DNA of 64,000 nt from Marinobacter salinexigens (GTDB lineage: Bacteria > Pseudomonadota > Gammaproteobacteria > Pseudomonadales > Oleiphilaceae): positions 668,223-732,222 of the forward strand of contig NZ_VTUU01000001.1 of NCBI RefSeq assembly GCF_008370345.1, written 5' to 3'. Numbering within the stretch: position 1 is the first letter of the stretch; every line of letters begins with the position of its first letter. The position numbers and the translations under genes were made by a program. The notes under the pieces are model-generated. The model saw nothing but the letters and a program-made list of their open reading frames with translations, ran no database searches and was not told where the DNA came from. This document shows, in pieces, positions 25,663 through 34,076 of the stretch.

Positions 25663-27459
25663 TTATGAAAGGTGATGGACCTCCTGTAAGCCATACACCG
25701 GTGTCTCGAGACCTTCCTTTCGGGCTTTCAGCTGAAGGGCCAGGTACAGAGAATAGTGCCTGGATTGATGCAGGTTTCCGCCGTGGAACCACAGGTTGTC
25801 CTGTTGAGTGGGTTTCCACATGTTGCGGAGTTCGCCTTCCCAGGGGCCCGGGTCTTTGGTGGTATCGGAACCCATACCCCAGCATTTGCCCACCTTGTCC
25901 GCCACTTCCTGGGAAATGATACGTGCCGCCCAGCCGTTCATGGAGCCAAAGCCGGTGGCGTACACGATGAGATCCGCAGGCAACTCGGTTCCGTCCGTCA
26001 GGGTGACAGAGTTCGGGTTGATGCGTTCGATGGTCACTTTGCTCTTGAGCTTGATTTCGCCCTGCGCGACCAACTCGGACGCGCCCACGTCGATGTAGTA
26101 GCCGGAGCCCCGGCGCAGATATTTCATGAACAGGCCCGATCCGTCGTCACCGAAATCCAGCATAAAGCCCGCGTTTTCCAGCCGGTCATAGAACTCGGCA
26201 TCCTGTTCACGGGCCTGATCGTATACGGGTATATGGAAATCGGGCATGATCCGGTAGGGAAGGGAGGCAAACGTCAGGTCGGCCTTTTCTGTGGTGATGC
26301 CGTTCTGCACGGCTTCTTCCGAGTACAGCCCTCCCAATGCCAGATCCATCAGCGTGTCGGACTTAATGATATGAGTGGACGAGCGCTGGATCATGGTGAC
26401 ATCAGCATCGTTTTCCCAGAGCGCTGCACAGATATCATGTGCCGAGTTGTTGGAGCCCAGAACGACGCATTTTTTACCTTTATAGGCTTCACCCCCGGGG
26501 TGTTTGCTGGAATGGTGCTGTTCGCCCTCGAAGCTGTCCATGCCGGGGATGTCCGGAATGTTGGGGATGCCGGACATCCCGGTCGCCATCACTAGCTGCT
26601 TCGGCCGCAGAGTGATTTTTTCGCCGTCCCGTACTACGTCCACCACCCACTCTTCGGTAGATTCATCGTAACGGGCACCGGTGCATTCCGTAGAGCTCCA
26701 GTAGTTCAGTTCCATGATCTTGGTGTACATCTCGAGCCAGTCCCCGACTTTGTCTTTCGGGCAGAACACTGGCCAGTGATCCGGGAAGGGCAGGTACGGC
26801 ATATGGTCGTACCATACTGGGTCGTGCAGGCAGAGGGATTTGTATCGGTTGCGCCAGGAGTCGCCCGGATTCGGGTTACGTTCGATGATGATGGTGGGCA
26901 CATCCAGCTGACGCAGACGGGCACCCAGACCGATACCACCCTGGCCGCCGCCGATAATCACACAGTACGGTTGACGGCTGTAACCCAGTTCGCGTTCTTC
27001 CTGCTGGCGTGCTTCGAGCCATGTCTGACGGGACTTGCTGGCGCCATGTTGGGCACCTTTGGGACGCAGGAATTTGCGCTTCTCGGGAAACTCCCGCAGT
27101 TCCTGCATGGTGGTGAGCAGGGTCCACGCTTTGCCATCCCGTAGCCGTAGTTGCCCTTTACCGAGAGCGTCTTTGGTCTCGAAGGAAATCCAGGCTTCCA
27201 CCACTCCGTCCTGTTCGGTGGCGTCTTCCAGTAGCTGCCAGTTCCGGGGAGCCCGGTTGGCCGCGGTTTCTGCCAGCATGTCGCGGATCTGGTCCCGGCC
27301 TTCCATGGTTTTGATGTTCCAGGTCATTGCAACCAGATCACGCCAGAAGCCGCCGTTTTCGAAATGCTCTGCGGCCTGTTCCGGCGATGAGGACTGGAGT
27401 GTTTCCGAGAAGCTGGCGAGCCATTGCTCGACCTGCTGGTTGGGGGTGTACTGTGTCAT
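25663..27459 (-). CDS. NTF2-like/flavin-containing monooxygenase fusion
   Basis: 598 residues from the ATG at 27459, which has GGAGAA in front; an upstream in-frame start lacks this. Residues ~1-130 form a SnoaL/NTF2-like domain. The rest is a class-B flavoprotein monooxygenase: FAD motif GGGQGG (170-175), FEGEQHHSSKHP (310-321) and a second nucleotide motif VLGSNNSA (333-340). The fingerprint resembles the Baeyer-Villiger FxGxxxHxxxWP/D but has His for Trp. It probably inserts one oxygen from O2 using NAD(P)H; the substrate, perhaps a ketone, alcohol or hydrocarbon product, is unknown. It is divergent from an AcoR-type activator and has a sigma-54 promoter. Confidence 0.88.
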   Translation of the reverse strand: MTQYTPNQQVEQWLASFSETLQSSSPEQAAEHFENGGFWRDLVAMTWNIKTMEGRDQIRDMLAETAANRAPRNWQLLEDATEQDGVVEAWISFETKDALGKGQLRLRDGKAWTLLTTMQELREFPEKRKFLRPKGAQHGASKSRQTWLEARQQEERELGYSRQPYCVIIGGGQGGIGLGARLRQLDVPTIIIERNPNPGDSWRNRYKSLCLHDPVWYDHMPYLPFPDHWPVFCPKDKVGDWLEMYTKIMELNYWSSTECTGARYDESTEEWVVDVVRDGEKITLRPKQLVMATGMSGIPNIPDIPGMDSFEGEQHHSSKHPGGEAYKGKKCVVLGSNNSAHDICAALWENDADVTMIQRSSTHIIKSDTLMDLALGGLYSEEAVQNGITTEKADLTFASLPYRIMPDFHIPVYDQAREQDAEFYDRLENAGFMLDFGDDGSGLFMKYLRRGSGYYIDVGASELVAQGEIKLKSKVTIERINPNSVTLTDGTELPADLIVYATGFGSMNGWAARIISQEVADKVGKCWGMGSDTTKDPGPWEGELRNMWKPTQQDNLWFHGGNLHQSRHYSLYLALQLKARKEGLETPVYGLQEVHHLS

Positions 27460-27504
27460 TGCTGTTCTCCACGTTTGCTTTGTTTTTGTTCGCAATGGAG
27501 GGAG

Positions 27505-27520
27505 AGCACGGGCTGTGCCA
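27505..27520 (-). promoter_or_regulatory. Sigma-54 (-24/-12) promoter for the monooxygenase
   Basis: Read on the minus strand from 27520, the sequence is TGGCACAGCCCGTGCT. It has the invariant GG and GC separated by exactly ten bases and closely fits TGGCAC-N5-TTGCW. Transcription would begin near 27494, giving a leader of about 35 bases to the ATG. The divergent gene encodes a sigma-54 activator, which supports the call. Confidence 0.75.
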
Positions 27521-27633
27521 GATTTTGCTTTTTAAGGCTTCAATGGTTTCATGTTATTGAATTATCTAGTGAAATATCTGGATTGGGGTTGCCTGAAGAC
27601 TGCGGCGGTGAGCAGCAAGCGCAGATTTTTCAG

Positions 27634-27680
27634 TTACAGTTGTTAAGGGGCAGGGGTGGACAGTATTACAGGTGTAACAC
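27634..27680. promoter_or_regulatory. Candidate activator sites (TTACA...TGTAA repeats)
   Basis: Arms 27663-27670 and 27673-27680 (GTATTACA and TGTAACAC) form an inverted repeat with one mismatch around GG. A related half-palindrome TTACAGTTGTTAA begins at 27634, about three helical turns away. They lie 115-165 bases upstream of the sigma-54 promoter, a normal distance for enhancer-type sites. Assignment to the adjacent activator is inferred. Confidence 0.45.
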
Positions 27681-27798
27681 TCAATAACGCTACCAACGGA
27701 GGATGCCCGGGGGCCATGAAAGGTATAAGGTGAGGGTTCGTTGCCGCAGTAACTCTGAAAGATAACAACAAAAAGAACCGAACGGTTCTGGAGCCAAC

Positions 27799-29751
27799 AT
27801 GACGATGCAACTTGCACAGCGCCACCATATGGACGCCATCCTCAGCTTTGCAGAGGATAATGCGAGAGTTGGCCACCTGCCGGGTGAGTTGATCGGCCGG
27901 TCATGGAAGCGCTGTATCCATGAATACGGACTCGATCCCTGCCGGCCTCGCAATGCCCGAATCGTGACCCACCAGACCCTGCGGGAACACCAGGACTCAG
28001 TGGATGAATTCCTGAATGTGGCCCGTGCCGGTGTTGATCAGCTCTACGGTATGGTGGCGCAGCTTGGTTATGTGTTGCTTCTGACTGATCATCGCGGCGT
28101 CACCGTCCAGTACCTTGGCGATAAGAACTCCGACAGGCGTCTGCGCCAGGCGGGCCTGTATCTGGGAGCAGACTGGAGCGAACAGTATGCCGGCACCTGC
28201 GCCGTTGGGACCTGTATCCAGGAGCAGAAGGCCCTGACCTGCCACCGGGTCGATCATTTTGATGCGACCCATATTGAGCTGACATGTACTTCGGCGCCTA
28301 TTCTGGACCCCTTCGGCAAACTGCTGGCCGTTCTCGATATTTCGGCGCTGGATTCCCCTCATGCCCGACATAGCCAGACATTCGCTCTCAATCTGACTCA
28401 GTTGTATGCCCGGATGATCGAAGATGCCTATTTCCTGCGACGGTATCGTAATCAGGTGATTTTCCGCTGCGATGCCTCCCGTGAGTTTGTGCAGGTGAAT
28501 GGCCAGTATCTCTTCGCCATTGACGATAACGGTCGGATTGAAGCCAGCAACACGGCTGGTCGTGCGTTGATCTCGGATACGCCGGCTGCGGCGGAAAGTG
28601 AAGGACGACCAAGTCTGACCCAATTGTTTGAATGCCAGTTGCGGGATATCTGGAGTATTCCTTTCGATCAGGAAGATCAGGTAAGGGCGTTTCGCCATCA
28701 GAGCAGTGGTGATACTTTTTTTGCGGCCCTGGTTCAACCCCGGGCAACCCTGGCTCGCCGGAATCGGGATGAAGCACCGGAAGTCCTGGAAAATGTACCC
28801 CGCCTCGATGCCCTGGCGGCGGATGATCCGGTGATGCGGCGTACCCTCGGGCTGGCCAGAAGGCTCCGAAACCGGGATGTGGGCCTGCTGATTCTTGGTG
28901 AAACCGGAACCGGCAAGGAAGTTCTGGCACGGGCTGTTCATGATTCCAGCCATCGCAGCAAACGGGCATTTGTCGCCGTGAACTGCGCAGCGATCCCGGA
29001 ATCCCTTATTGAAAGTGAGTTGTTTGGTTATGTCAGCGGTGCGTTCACCGGGGCCAGGGCCAAGGGTATGCGAGGTCTGATCCAGCAAGCGGACGGTGGC
29101 ACCCTGTTTCTGGATGAGATTGGCGATATGCCGTTACAGCTGCAAACCCGGTTATTGCGGGTGCTGGCGGAAGGGGAAATTCTGCCTATTGGAGCCCAGT
29201 CTCCGGTGCGTATCAATTGTCGGGTGATTGCGGCCACACATCAGAATCTGGAAGAACTGATCAATAAGGGTGCGTTCCGGGCTGATCTCTATTACCGGCT
29301 GAATGGCGCTACCTTGCGGTTACCACCCTTGAGGCAGAGAGCCGACCGGCAGCATGTGATCCAGTCCGTTCTGAAGAACCTGATTGCAGACGGGGGATTG
29401 CCCGATGTTCGCATCCGGGCAGACGCCATGAGTGCGTTGCTGGCCCATGACTGGCCGGGGAACATACGGCAACTCGTCAACGCTCTGACATTCGCCGAGG
29501 CAACCTGCGATGGTAGGGAAATTACCGCTTCCGATCTGCCGGAAGAATGCCTCTCCTGTCACCCACTGTTCGTCGGTGGCCGCGATGATGTGACATCCGG
29601 CTCTAACCCGCTACTGGATGCGCTGAATGAGCACCACTGGAATATTTCCCGGGTTGCCCGGCACTTTAATGTTTCGAGGCCAACGGTGTATCGCTGGATG
29701 AACCAGCAGGGGATTTCATCCCCCCGCTTTCTGGGGCATTCCCCAGATTAG
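27799..29751 (+). CDS. AcoR-type sigma-54-dependent activator
   Basis: 650 residues. The N-terminal half contains a GAF-type sensory region (LGYVLLLTDHRGVTVQYLGD, GTCAVGTCIQEQKALTCH, ILDPFGKLLAVLDISALDS), as in AcoR. The AAA+ domain has Walker A GETGTGKE at 367-374 and the sigma-54 contact loop GAFTGA at 414-419. A Fis-type HTH closes the protein (WNISRVARHFNVSRPTVYRWMNQQG). There is no receiver domain, so it senses a small molecule directly. It is divergent from the flavoprotein monooxygenase, whose promoter is sigma-54-like, and very probably activates it. Confidence 0.93.
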   Translation: MTMQLAQRHHMDAILSFAEDNARVGHLPGELIGRSWKRCIHEYGLDPCRPRNARIVTHQTLREHQDSVDEFLNVARAGVDQLYGMVAQLGYVLLLTDHRGVTVQYLGDKNSDRRLRQAGLYLGADWSEQYAGTCAVGTCIQEQKALTCHRVDHFDATHIELTCTSAPILDPFGKLLAVLDISALDSPHARHSQTFALNLTQLYARMIEDAYFLRRYRNQVIFRCDASREFVQVNGQYLFAIDDNGRIEASNTAGRALISDTPAAAESEGRPSLTQLFECQLRDIWSIPFDQEDQVRAFRHQSSGDTFFAALVQPRATLARRNRDEAPEVLENVPRLDALAADDPVMRRTLGLARRLRNRDVGLLILGETGTGKEVLARAVHDSSHRSKRAFVAVNCAAIPESLIESELFGYVSGAFTGARAKGMRGLIQQADGGTLFLDEIGDMPLQLQTRLLRVLAEGEILPIGAQSPVRINCRVIAATHQNLEELINKGAFRADLYYRLNGATLRLPPLRQRADRQHVIQSVLKNLIADGGLPDVRIRADAMSALLAHDWPGNIRQLVNALTFAEATCDGREITASDLPEECLSCHPLFVGGRDDVTSGSNPLLDALNEHHWNISRVARHFNVSRPTVYRWMNQQGISSPRFLGHSPD

Positions 29752-29767
29752 AGTGACGGAGTTCAGG

Positions 29768-30220
29768 TCAGATTCCGGTGTCCTTCACACTTTCCATCAC
29801 CACAAAGGTACTGGTTTGCAGAACGTGGGGCAGGCTGGATACCTGTTCTCCCAGAACTTGGCGGTACTCCGCCATATTCCGGGTTCTGATCTTCAGTAGA
29901 TAATCAAAATTCGCCGCCATCATGTGGCACTGCTCCACTGCCGATATTCGCTTCACTGCTTCGTTGAATGCTGCCAGCGCTTTGCTGCTGGTGTCGGAGA
30001 GGGTCACCTGTGCAAAGGCTACATGGCTGAGCCCCAGTTTGGTCTGGTTGACCAGGGTAGTGTAACCGGTGATATAGCCCTGTTCCTCCAGCCGACGCAT
30101 CCGCACCTGGCAGGGGGTTTTGGACAGCCCCACCCGTGCCGCCAGTTCAGTGACGGTAATCCGGGAGTTCTTCTGCAACTCCCGAAGAATTGAGTGATCA
30201 ATTCTGTCCAGTTCGACCAT
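29768..30220 (-). CDS. Lrp/AsnC-family transcriptional regulator
   Basis: 150 residues from the ATG at 30220; a TTG at 30238 would add six. N-terminal winged HTH: LDRIDHSILRELQKNSRITVTELAARVGLSKTPCQVRMRRLEEQG. C-terminal RAM ligand domain: GLSHVAFAQVTL and VEQCHMMAANFDYLLKIRTRNMAEYRQVL. Lrp-type proteins of this kind respond to amino acids. It is divergent from the NAD-glutamate dehydrogenase gene with 160 bases between, so it likely controls that gene and perhaps putA. Confidence 0.92.
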   Translation of the reverse strand: MVELDRIDHSILRELQKNSRITVTELAARVGLSKTPCQVRMRRLEEQGYITGYTTLVNQTKLGLSHVAFAQVTLSDTSSKALAAFNEAVKRISAVEQCHMMAANFDYLLKIRTRNMAEYRQVLGEQVSSLPHVLQTSTFVVMESVKDTGI

Positions 30221-30316
30221 AAATCTGAATCCAGCCAAGATATGCGTCTAAAGATAATGGTGAATATAAGTAATTTGTCTGCAATTTGAAACTATAAGGT
30301 CAAAGCGACTTTCGGG

Positions 30317-30334
30317 GTTTCAGTATACTGAAAC
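30317..30334. promoter_or_regulatory. Perfect 18-base palindrome before glutamate dehydrogenase
   Basis: GTTTCAGTATACTGAAAC is fully self-complementary. It ends 46 bases before the glutamate dehydrogenase ATG, in the region shared with the divergent Lrp-type gene. It is a good operator candidate, but Lrp sites are usually looser, so another repressor cannot be excluded. Confidence 0.5.
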
Positions 30335-30380
30335 GCGCATCGACCCATATTGCCCTGCTGATACCTCCCGGAGACAACTG

Positions 30381-33300
30381 ATGACCGATTCCCGCCCGAC
30401 ACAACAACAAAGCCTGCTGGAACAGCTTGCGGATGCCCTGGAAGAACAGAGTGTCGAGACCGACGAGTCCCTTGATCTGCGCAAGGTTGTGGCCAGGATG
30501 ATGGAGGAATCCCGGTGCTGGGATGATGATCTTCACAGTTTGCTGGTTGAGAAGCTGGGGGCCACCCACGGTGGTCGGTGTGCGCAGATGTTCAGCGGCA
30601 GTTTCCCTTCGGCCTACCGTGCGCGGTTCCCGGTTAGTGAGGCCCTGGGTGATATTCAGCAGATTCAGTCGATTGCTGATACTTCGGATGTGCCGATGAG
30701 TTTCTATCGGGCCGGAGACGCCCGGAAGGGCGAGCTGAACTTCAAGCTCTACAGCCAGGGCAGCCCGGTGATTCTCTCGGATGTGATCCCGATTCTTGAA
30801 AATCTGGGTATGCGGGTTCTGGGGGAGCACCCTTACAGGGTGACCCGTCGGGACGGTGAAACGTTTGGCGTCAGCTACTTTACGGTGGCGTGCCCATCCG
30901 GAGGAGGCCTGGAAGCAAACGAAGCGCCTGATCAGTCGATTCCGCTTATTCAGGAGGCGTTCCGGGAAATCTGGAACGGTTTTGCAGAGAACGATGAGTT
31001 CAACCGACTGGTTATGATGGCAGGCCTGAGCTGGAAGCAGGTGGTGCTGTTACGTGCCTATTCACGTTACATCAAACAGCTGCGTTTTGGTTTCAGTCAG
31101 CCGTTTATGGCCGATACTCTGGCTCGCCATCTGGATATTGCTTCCGATCTTGTCGCTTTGTTTGAGGCAAGGTTCCAGCCGGTCGGGATGACGATGGACG
31201 GGCGTGAAGCCCGCTCGGAGGCTTTGGAACAAACGATTCTCGGCGCGCTGGAGCAGGTGGAAAGTCTCGATGACGACCGTATCCTGCGCCGGTTCCTGGC
31301 CCTGATCAAGGCGACGGTTCGCACCAACTTCTACCAGCCGGACGAGTCCGGCCAGGCCAAGGGCTACCTGTCCTTCAAAATTGATCCATCTTCGCTTTCC
31401 GATATACCAAAACCCCGGCCTCGCTTTGAGATTTTCGTGTATTCACCAAGGGTGGAAGGCGTTCACCTACGCGCCGGAATGGTGGCGAGGGGCGGTTTGC
31501 GCTGGTCTGACCGGATTGAAGACTACCGGACCGAGATTCTGGGACTGGTCAAAGCCCAGCAGGTGAAAAACTCGGTGATCGTGCCGGTTGGTGCCAAAGG
31601 CGGCTTTATCGTTAAGCAGCCGCCGACGGGTGGCTCCCGGGATGCGCTGCGGGCGGAAGGTGTTGCCTGTTACCAGATCTTCATCCGGGGGCTTCTGGAT
31701 GTCACTGATAACCTGGAGGCTGATGTGGTGGTGCCGCCCGCCGACGTGGTGCGCCATGACGGTGACGACCCCTATCTGGTGGTTGCGGCGGACAAGGGTA
31801 CGGCGACTTTCTCGGACATTGCCAATCAACTGGCGGAGGAATACGGGTTCTGGCTGGGTGATGCCTTTGCTTCCGGCGGTAGTGAAGGGTACGACCACAA
31901 AAAAATGGGCATCACTGCCCGTGGCGCCTGGGAGTCGGTCAAACGGCATTTTCTGGAAAAGGGGCTCGACACCCAGGGTGAAGATTTTACGGTTGTCGGC
32001 ATCGGGGATATGGCAGGGGATGTGTTTGGTAATGGCATGTTGCTCTCTGAGCACATCCGCCTGGTGGGAGCGTTCAATCACCTGCACATCTTTGTGGATC
32101 CGACGCCGGATGCCAGCTCGTCGTTTGCCGAACGTCAGCGGCTGTTCAATCTGCCTGGTTCTTCGTGGGCTGATTATGATCCTGAGCTGATCAGTGCCGG
32201 CGGTGGCATTTTCTCCCGCTCCGCCAAGTCGATTCCGGTCTCGGAGGAAATGCGCGCTGCACTGAACATCGATGCTCGCACGATCACGCCTAATGATCTG
32301 GTTCAGGCGCTGTTGAAGGCGCCCGTGGATATGATCTGGAACGGAGGCATTGGCACCTATGTGAAAGCCCCGGGTGAATCCCATGAATCCGTTGGTGATC
32401 GTTCCAATGATGCGGTTCGTGTGGATAGCGGAGAACTGCGGTGCCGTGTGCTTGGTGAAGGCGGGAACCTTGGCTTCACACAGCGGGGACGCGTTGCCTA
32501 CGCTCTCCACGGGGGCTCAGCCAATACTGATTTTATCGACAATGCCGGTGGCGTCGATTGCTCGGACCACGAGGTCAATATCAAGATTCTGTTGAACCAG
32601 CGGGTGCTGGCCGGGCAAATGACGCTGGCGGAGCGCAATCAGCTGCTGCGTGCCATGACCCCGGAAGTGGCAGATCTGGTGCTGCAGAACAATTACCGGC
32701 AGACCATGGCGCTGAGCCTCGCCTGTAGCGGCAAGGTTGGCTCTCAGGACAGTTTCGAGCGCCTGATGCGCCGACTCGAATCCGAAGGCCGGCTGGATCG
32801 GGCGCTGGAATTTCTGCCGGACGACGATCTTCTGAGGGAGCGCAGCGAACGCAATGAAGGTTTGACCCGCCCGGAACTAGCGGTGCTGCTGTCCTATGCC
32901 AAGATTGAACTTAAACAGTCGCTGCTGGCGGCACCGATCGTCCACGATCCGAGATTTGTCGCGGCACTGCGTTCGGCGTTTCCTGTCACTCTGAGAACCG
33001 CTTTCCCCGAGGCTATTGATGCCCATCCGTTGCGGGCGGAGATCTCGGCAACCCAGATTGCCAACGACATGGTCAATCGTATGGGGATTACCTGGCTTGA
33101 TCAGATTCGCAACACCACCGGTGCTGATCACGGCAGTATTGCTGCTGCGTACCTGATCTCGCTGAAGATCCACGATGTTGATCGTCGCTGGGGAGCGATC
33201 GAGGCCCTGGATGGCAAGATCTCAGCGCAGGTTCAGTCATCGCTGTTCCGGGATGTGATCCGGCTGGTAACAAGAAGTACCAGCTGGCTGCTTCATAACC

Positions 33301-33905
33301 GGAAGCCTGAGCTTGATCCTGACTATTGTGTGGCTCGTTACCAGGCTCCTCTTGGCGATGTGCTGTCGACCACCGAGAGACTTTCGTCAGTGATACCTGA
33401 AAGTCGGTGGAATGAGCACTATGCTGAGTACAGACAACAGGATGTCCCGGAGATGCTGGCGGCTTATTGCGCATCTGCCGAGAGCCGGTACTGGCTGATG
33501 GACATGATCGAGATTTCTCTCCAGCTCGACCAGGACCTTGAGTCCGTCGCCTGGGTTTACTTCCGGCTTGGCGAAAGTCTCAACCTGATCTGGCTGGATC
33601 GGCAGATGCGTGCCTTCCGCGCCAGTGGGCACTGGCAACGGATGGCAACCGTACATTTCCGGGATGAGCTGGATCAGCAACTGCGTAACCTTACAGCCTG
33701 TGTTCTGGGCGAAGGGCAAAAGGCTGCGGTAGACAAAGCGGGGGACCCCTCGCGTATGCTGGAGTTATGGCGTGAATCCAGACTTCCGACACTGAACCGC
33801 TGGAAAAAGATGCTGAGTGAGATGCAGGCGACCAGCGATGTTGATTGTGCTGTGTTTTCAGTGGCCCACAGTGTTTTGCGGGAGCTGGCTCTGGAAACTT
33901 GCTGA
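30381..33905 (+). CDS. NAD-specific glutamate dehydrogenase, short form lacking N-terminal domains
   Basis: 1174 residues that match the large L-GDH180-type enzyme of Pseudomonas from about its residue 470 to the end. Conserved blocks include VEGVHLRAGMVARGGLRWSDR, VIVPVGAKGGFIVKQ, ASGGSEGYDHKKMGITARG, VGIGDMAGDVFGNGML and GGVDCSDHEVNIKILLNQ. It oxidises glutamate to 2-oxoglutarate and ammonia with NAD+. The ~450-residue N-terminal ACT-like regulatory part is absent. The gene has its own start (ATG with CGGAGAC ahead), and the upstream space holds only the promoter and the Lrp gene. Nothing in the catalytic part is broken. Confidence 0.9.
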   Translation: MTDSRPTQQQSLLEQLADALEEQSVETDESLDLRKVVARMMEESRCWDDDLHSLLVEKLGATHGGRCAQMFSGSFPSAYRARFPVSEALGDIQQIQSIADTSDVPMSFYRAGDARKGELNFKLYSQGSPVILSDVIPILENLGMRVLGEHPYRVTRRDGETFGVSYFTVACPSGGGLEANEAPDQSIPLIQEAFREIWNGFAENDEFNRLVMMAGLSWKQVVLLRAYSRYIKQLRFGFSQPFMADTLARHLDIASDLVALFEARFQPVGMTMDGREARSEALEQTILGALEQVESLDDDRILRRFLALIKATVRTNFYQPDESGQAKGYLSFKIDPSSLSDIPKPRPRFEIFVYSPRVEGVHLRAGMVARGGLRWSDRIEDYRTEILGLVKAQQVKNSVIVPVGAKGGFIVKQPPTGGSRDALRAEGVACYQIFIRGLLDVTDNLEADVVVPPADVVRHDGDDPYLVVAADKGTATFSDIANQLAEEYGFWLGDAFASGGSEGYDHKKMGITARGAWESVKRHFLEKGLDTQGEDFTVVGIGDMAGDVFGNGMLLSEHIRLVGAFNHLHIFVDPTPDASSSFAERQRLFNLPGSSWADYDPELISAGGGIFSRSAKSIPVSEEMRAALNIDARTITPNDLVQALLKAPVDMIWNGGIGTYVKAPGESHESVGDRSNDAVRVDSGELRCRVLGEGGNLGFTQRGRVAYALHGGSANTDFIDNAGGVDCSDHEVNIKILLNQRVLAGQMTLAERNQLLRAMTPEVADLVLQNNYRQTMALSLACSGKVGSQDSFERLMRRLESEGRLDRALEFLPDDDLLRERSERNEGLTRPELAVLLSYAKIELKQSLLAAPIVHDPRFVAALRSAFPVTLRTAFPEAIDAHPLRAEISATQIANDMVNRMGITWLDQIRNTTGADHGSIAAAYLISLKIHDVDRRWGAIEALDGKISAQVQSSLFRDVIRLVTRSTSWLLHNRKPELDPDYCVARYQAPLGDVLSTTERLSSVIPESRWNEHYAEYRQQDVPEMLAAYCASAESRYWLMDMIEISLQLDQDLESVAWVYFRLGESLNLIWLDRQMRAFRASGHWQRMATVHFRDELDQQLRNLTACVLGEGQKAAVDKAGDPSRMLELWRESRLPTLNRWKKMLSEMQATSDVDCAVFSVAHSVLRELALETC

Positions 33906-34076
33906 TCGGCAATATCTGGATGGTCTGAAGATGATCTGTTTTGAGGGTCAATCAGTAAATATTTTTAATGAATAAAGTCTAAACGAACTGTCAGTTTTTG
34001 TTTAATGGAGGAATCGTCTTTTTTATTCTCGGTAGAATGCGAGATAGAGAAGATCAACAGCTAAGAGGGTACGTCT

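Larger units (their letters stand above)
27460..27798. other. Regulatory region between monooxygenase and AcoR-type gene
   Basis: This 339-base gene-free stretch holds the sigma-54 promoter for the monooxygenase near 27505-27520 and inverted repeats at 27634-27680 that may be activator sites. The activator gene's own promoter must also lie here. No further gene was seen in it. Confidence 0.7.

Noticed and set aside
25663-27459. Possibility that the monooxygenase is AlmA (long-chain alkane hydroxylase)
   Set aside because: AlmA as I recall it lacks the NTF2-like N-terminal domain and is shorter; no alkane-specific context was seen.
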